64,000 nt of DNA from Mucilaginibacter dorajii (lineage in GTDB: Bacteria > Bacteroidota > Bacteroidia > Sphingobacteriales > Sphingobacteriaceae): assembly GCF_024808255.1 (NCBI RefSeq), contig NZ_JANTYS010000009.1, positions 180,915-244,914 on the forward strand, given 5' to 3'. The notes below the pieces were generated by a model. The model did no database searches, was not told the origin of the DNA, and was given only the letters and a program-made list of their open reading frames with translations. Positions 61,641 through 64,000 of this stretch are shown here, piece by piece; within the stretch, counting starts at the first letter, position 1, and each line of letters starts with the position of its first letter. Both the position numbers and the translations under genes were made by a program.

Positions 61641-61765
61641 ACAAGCGCATTGGCGACGTCATAACTCTTTCTTTCAAGGATACCTTGATGGATACTCGCA
61701 ATGACATGAGGTCTAAAAGCAGTTCAATTACAACACTCCCCCTTTAGGGGGTTGGGGGGCTTCGC

Positions 61766-63133
61766 CTACTCCTCCAAATACTTCCCATCAATTTGCTTAT
61801 CAGCCTTAGCCCCAAGTTTCTTGATCTTCTCGGCAGTGGTGGTTAAATTACCACGGCCTTCTGATAATTTATTGATGGCGCTGGTATAGGCCGTTTGGGT
61901 TTGGTTAATGTTGCGGCCAATGCTGTCCATATCGCCCAGGAAACCAACAAATTTATCGTACATATCGCCGCTTAAGCGGGCAATTTCCAGCACATTGCGG
62001 TTTTGGCGCTCCTGTTTCCACATGCTGGCGATGGTGCGCAGGGTAGCCAGCAAGGTAGACGGACTTACAATCACCACTTTTTTATCCCAGGCATAATTAA
62101 ACAATTCGCCATCCAGCTGAACAGCTATGCTGAAAGAGGATTCTATCGGCACAAAAAGCAGCACAAAATCGGGCGAGTTGATCTTGTACAGATCGTGGTA
62201 TTTTTTGGCCGATAAGCCGCCAATATGGTTTTTGATCGACTCCACGTGGGCCTTGGCGAAAAGCTTACGGTCTTCTTCGGTTTCGGCATTTACCAGGCGT
62301 TCATAAGCGATTAAGGATACTTTGGAGTCGATGATGAGGTGTTTTTCATCCGGCAGATCGATGATCACATCGGGCTGATAACGGGTACCATCGGCGGCCT
62401 GCATAGCCGCCTGGATGCGGTACTCCTGGTCTTTCACGAGTCCAGATCGTTCCAATACACGTTCTAAAATAACTTCGCCCCAGTTGCCTTGTTTTTTGTT
62501 ATCACCTTTGAGGGCTTTTGTTAAATTCTGTGCCTCATCACTTATCTGTTTGTTGAGGTCCATCAGTTGAGTAATTACACCTTTAAGGGTGTTGCGCTCG
62601 GCGGCCTCCATGTTATAAACCTTTTCTACCTTATCTTCAAAAGCTTTCAGGTTTTCTTTAAGCGGATTAAGGATCATATCGAGGTTATTGCGGTTCACAT
62701 CAATAAACTCTTTTGATTTTTCCTTCAAGAGTTTTTCGGCCACGTTTTCAAACTCACGCTGAAACTGCACGCGGATCTGCTCAATCTCAACCTTCTGCTC
62801 CTGCATCTTTTCCTGTTGCGACCGGTAATACGCCCGGGCACTCTCCAATGATTTATTAGCCTCGGCCAGTTGTGTGCGTTCGTACAGCAGCTCGTCTAAC
62901 AAACGATTTTTCTCGTCCTTAAGTAATTGGGTGATATTTTCCTTTTCGCTGGCCAGGCCGCTGGCTTTTTCCTCGGCCTTGGCCAAAGATATTTTAAGCA
63001 GGTCCTGATCATTCCTAAGCTTGTTTAGTTCTTCGGGTGAGATCAGCTCAATGCCTTTCGGTTTTTTGATGAATAAAAAAACGGCTATCAGCAGGATAAT
63101 AACCGACGCGATCATTAGGATATCAGCACTCAT
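61766..63133 (-). CDS. rmuC: RmuC family DNA recombination protein
   Basis: A 455-residue protein. One N-terminal helix (about 5-22) anchors it to the inner membrane. A long coiled coil (about 28-195) leads to the conserved RmuC domain with the PD-(D/E)XK-type site DVIIDLPDEKHLIIDSKVS (about 255-275), so nuclease activity is plausible. It limits DNA rearrangement in E. coli. The middle section has the GNWGEVILERVLERSGL mark. It stands alone between repeats. Confidence 0.94.
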   Translation of the reverse strand: MSADILMIASVIILLIAVFLFIKKPKGIELISPEELNKLRNDQDLLKISLAKAEEKASGLASEKENITQLLKDEKNRLLDELLYERTQLAEANKSLESARAYYRSQQEKMQEQKVEIEQIRVQFQREFENVAEKLLKEKSKEFIDVNRNNLDMILNPLKENLKAFEDKVEKVYNMEAAERNTLKGVITQLMDLNKQISDEAQNLTKALKGDNKKQGNWGEVILERVLERSGLVKDQEYRIQAAMQAADGTRYQPDVIIDLPDEKHLIIDSKVSLIAYERLVNAETEEDRKLFAKAHVESIKNHIGGLSAKKYHDLYKINSPDFVLLFVPIESSFSIAVQLDGELFNYAWDKKVVIVSPSTLLATLRTIASMWKQERQNRNVLEIARLSGDMYDKFVGFLGDMDSIGRNINQTQTAYTSAINKLSEGRGNLTTTAEKIKKLGAKADKQIDGKYLEE

Positions 63134-63231
63134 TTTGATAAAAATATTAGCAAATTTAAAGTAATATTTTTAGTAAAGAGATAAGGTTTTAGGGCAGAGA
63201 ACAAATAATAAGGTGACAATGAACTAATATC

Positions 63232-63306
63232 TTTTTCACGCAGAGGCGCAAAGCCGCCAGGTATTTCAGCTTTTGCTTTGCGCCTCTGCGAGCTTTGCGT
63301 GAAAAA
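63232..63306. repeat. Inverted repeat with GCAGAGGCGCAAAGC arms
   Basis: TTTTTCACGCAGAGGCGCAA, then AGC on the left, and GCTTTGCGCCTCTGCGAG with GCTTTGCGTGAAAAA on the right, loop about 25 bases. Similar in style to 50165-50228. It is in the leader region of the exporter gene. Confidence 0.7.
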
Positions 63307-63341
63307 CCGTTGTGGTTTTACAAACAGATTATAATATTGGT

Positions 63342-63372
63342 TTGAATTTAAACTGTTTGAATTTTAACTTTG
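63342..63372 (+). promoter_or_regulatory. Promoter of the DHA2 exporter gene
   Basis: TTG at 63342-63344, about 20 bases, then TAACTTTG at 63365-63372, matching TAnnTTTG, with the start codon 18 bases later. Confidence 0.6.
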
Positions 63373-63390
63373 TTGCAAAATATTTTACTG

Positions 63391-64000
63391 ATGCAAAATC
63401 AACAGGAATCATTAGTGGAGCATGGGCCCCGCTTAGTGATCATTACCATAACATGCGTTTTTTGCGCCCTGCTTGAAATTATTGATACCACCATAGTAAA
63501 CGTTGCCCTTAATAATATGCGTGGCAGTTTAGGCGCCACCCTGAACGAGATTAGCTGGGTTATTACCGCCTATTCATTAGCCAACGTTATTGTGATCCCG
63601 TTAACCAGCTGGCTTTCGCAGCAGTTTGGCAGGCGAAATTATTTCGCTGCATCGGTGGTTATATTTACGGTATGCTCGTTTCTGTGCGGTAACGCGCATT
63701 CCATTGGCGAACTGGTAATTTTCAGGTTTTTGCAGGGTATGGGAGGTGGTGCCCTCCTGGTTACATCGCAAACCATTATTACCGAAAGCTGGCCGCCACA
63801 TAAAAGGGCTATGGCACAGGCTATATATGTTTTGGGCATTATTGTTGGGCCAACTTTGGGTCCGCCGCTTGGTGGTTTTATAGTTGATAATTATTCCTGG
63901 CCTTTTATTTTTTATATCAATATCCCGGTGGGTGTATTGGCGGCTATCCTTACTATCCAATATGTGCGCAGCCCCAAATATGGTGCCAAAAGATCGGCCA
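63391..64000 (+). CDS. DHA2-family MFS exporter, 3' end cut by the window
   Basis: The first 203 residues of a 14-helix multidrug exporter of the EmrB/QacA type. Six or so helices are visible. Motif A-like LSQQFGRRNYF (about 79-89) and motif C-like YVLGIIVGPTLGPPLGG (about 150-166) mark the DHA2 group, and IDTTIVNVAL in TM1 is a hallmark. It probably exports drugs or hydrophobic compounds by proton antiport. The frame is open to the last base, so the gene continues beyond the window. Confidence 0.92.
   Translation, partial: MQNQQESLVEHGPRLVIITITCVFCALLEIIDTTIVNVALNNMRGSLGATLNEISWVITAYSLANVIVIPLTSWLSQQFGRRNYFAASVVIFTVCSFLCGNAHSIGELVIFRFLQGMGGGALLVTSQTIITESWPPHKRAMAQAIYVLGIIVGPTLGPPLGGFIVDNYSWPFIFYINIPVGVLAAILTIQYVRSPKYGAKRSA

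Overview
The window looks like a chromosomal segment of a Bacteroidota bacterium of the Sphingobacteriaceae, most like Mucilaginibacter or Pedobacter. This rests on Bacteroidota-type promoters (TAnnTTTG about 20 bp downstream of TTG), weak Shine-Dalgarno signals, typical lipoproteins, families such as DUF4199, DUF2007 and DUF6249, and intergenic regions full of long palindromic repeats. The genus is inferred from protein style; no search was run. About 54 protein genes, one tRNA-Gly(CCC) and one IS4-family insertion sequence are supported. No rRNA, CRISPR array or prophage was seen.

Layout. 1-1.6 kb: intergenic repeats and an IS4-type element next to def. 1.6-9.6 kb: def, an M16 protease, hpt, a lipoprotein, mfd and three small membrane-protein genes. 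9.7-13.2 kb: an M28 peptidase lipoprotein and an APC permease. 13.8-18.1 kb: a phospholipid operon (CPBP protease, DUF2007, cdsA, psd), then divergent dus and apaG. 18.6-25.4 kb: an alpha/beta hydrolase, a WXXGXW-repeat protein, DUF6249, DinB, a histidine kinase and gltX. 25.5-34 kb: a ThuA/sugar dehydrogenase/PKD/cytochrome c fusion, a receiver-like protein, serS, rsmI, a DinB-like protein and lnt. 34.1-41.5 kb (minus strand): a MarR regulator, an RND efflux operon with TolC, a response regulator and a BadF-type kinase. 41.5-46.8 kb: an M61 peptidase, mlaEFD-type lipid transport genes and a pirin. 47.1-54.5 kb: a Rossmann protein, an ABC-F ATPase, a small membrane protein, a parS cluster, mnmG, an Ig-like lipoprotein and a gamma carbonic anhydrase. 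54.5-64 kb: tRNA-Gly, divergent nadB/nadA, a secreted nuclease, thiL, a membrane protein, rmuC and the start of a DHA2-type exporter.

The most notable signal is chromosome-maintenance DNA. Four copies of a parS-like palindrome (core GTTCCACGTGGAAC) lie within 500 bp just upstream of mnmG, and the first is inside a reading frame. Six kilobases away, the AT-rich nadB-nadA gap has one perfect DnaA box and several near matches. Together they suggest that this window spans the centromere and possibly the replication origin. The origin call is an inference.

The second theme is intergenic repeat families: (1) a 169-175 bp element in four copies, with 13-bp identical inverted ends and hairpins that look compensatory; (2) a 247-272 bp nested inverted repeat in three copies, each touching the 3' end of a gene; (3) an 80-90 bp palindrome built on GTCATTGCGAGG; (4) single or paired cases of other palindromes. 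Two copies of family 1 are about 97 percent identical by hand count and lie in opposite orientation around one gene.
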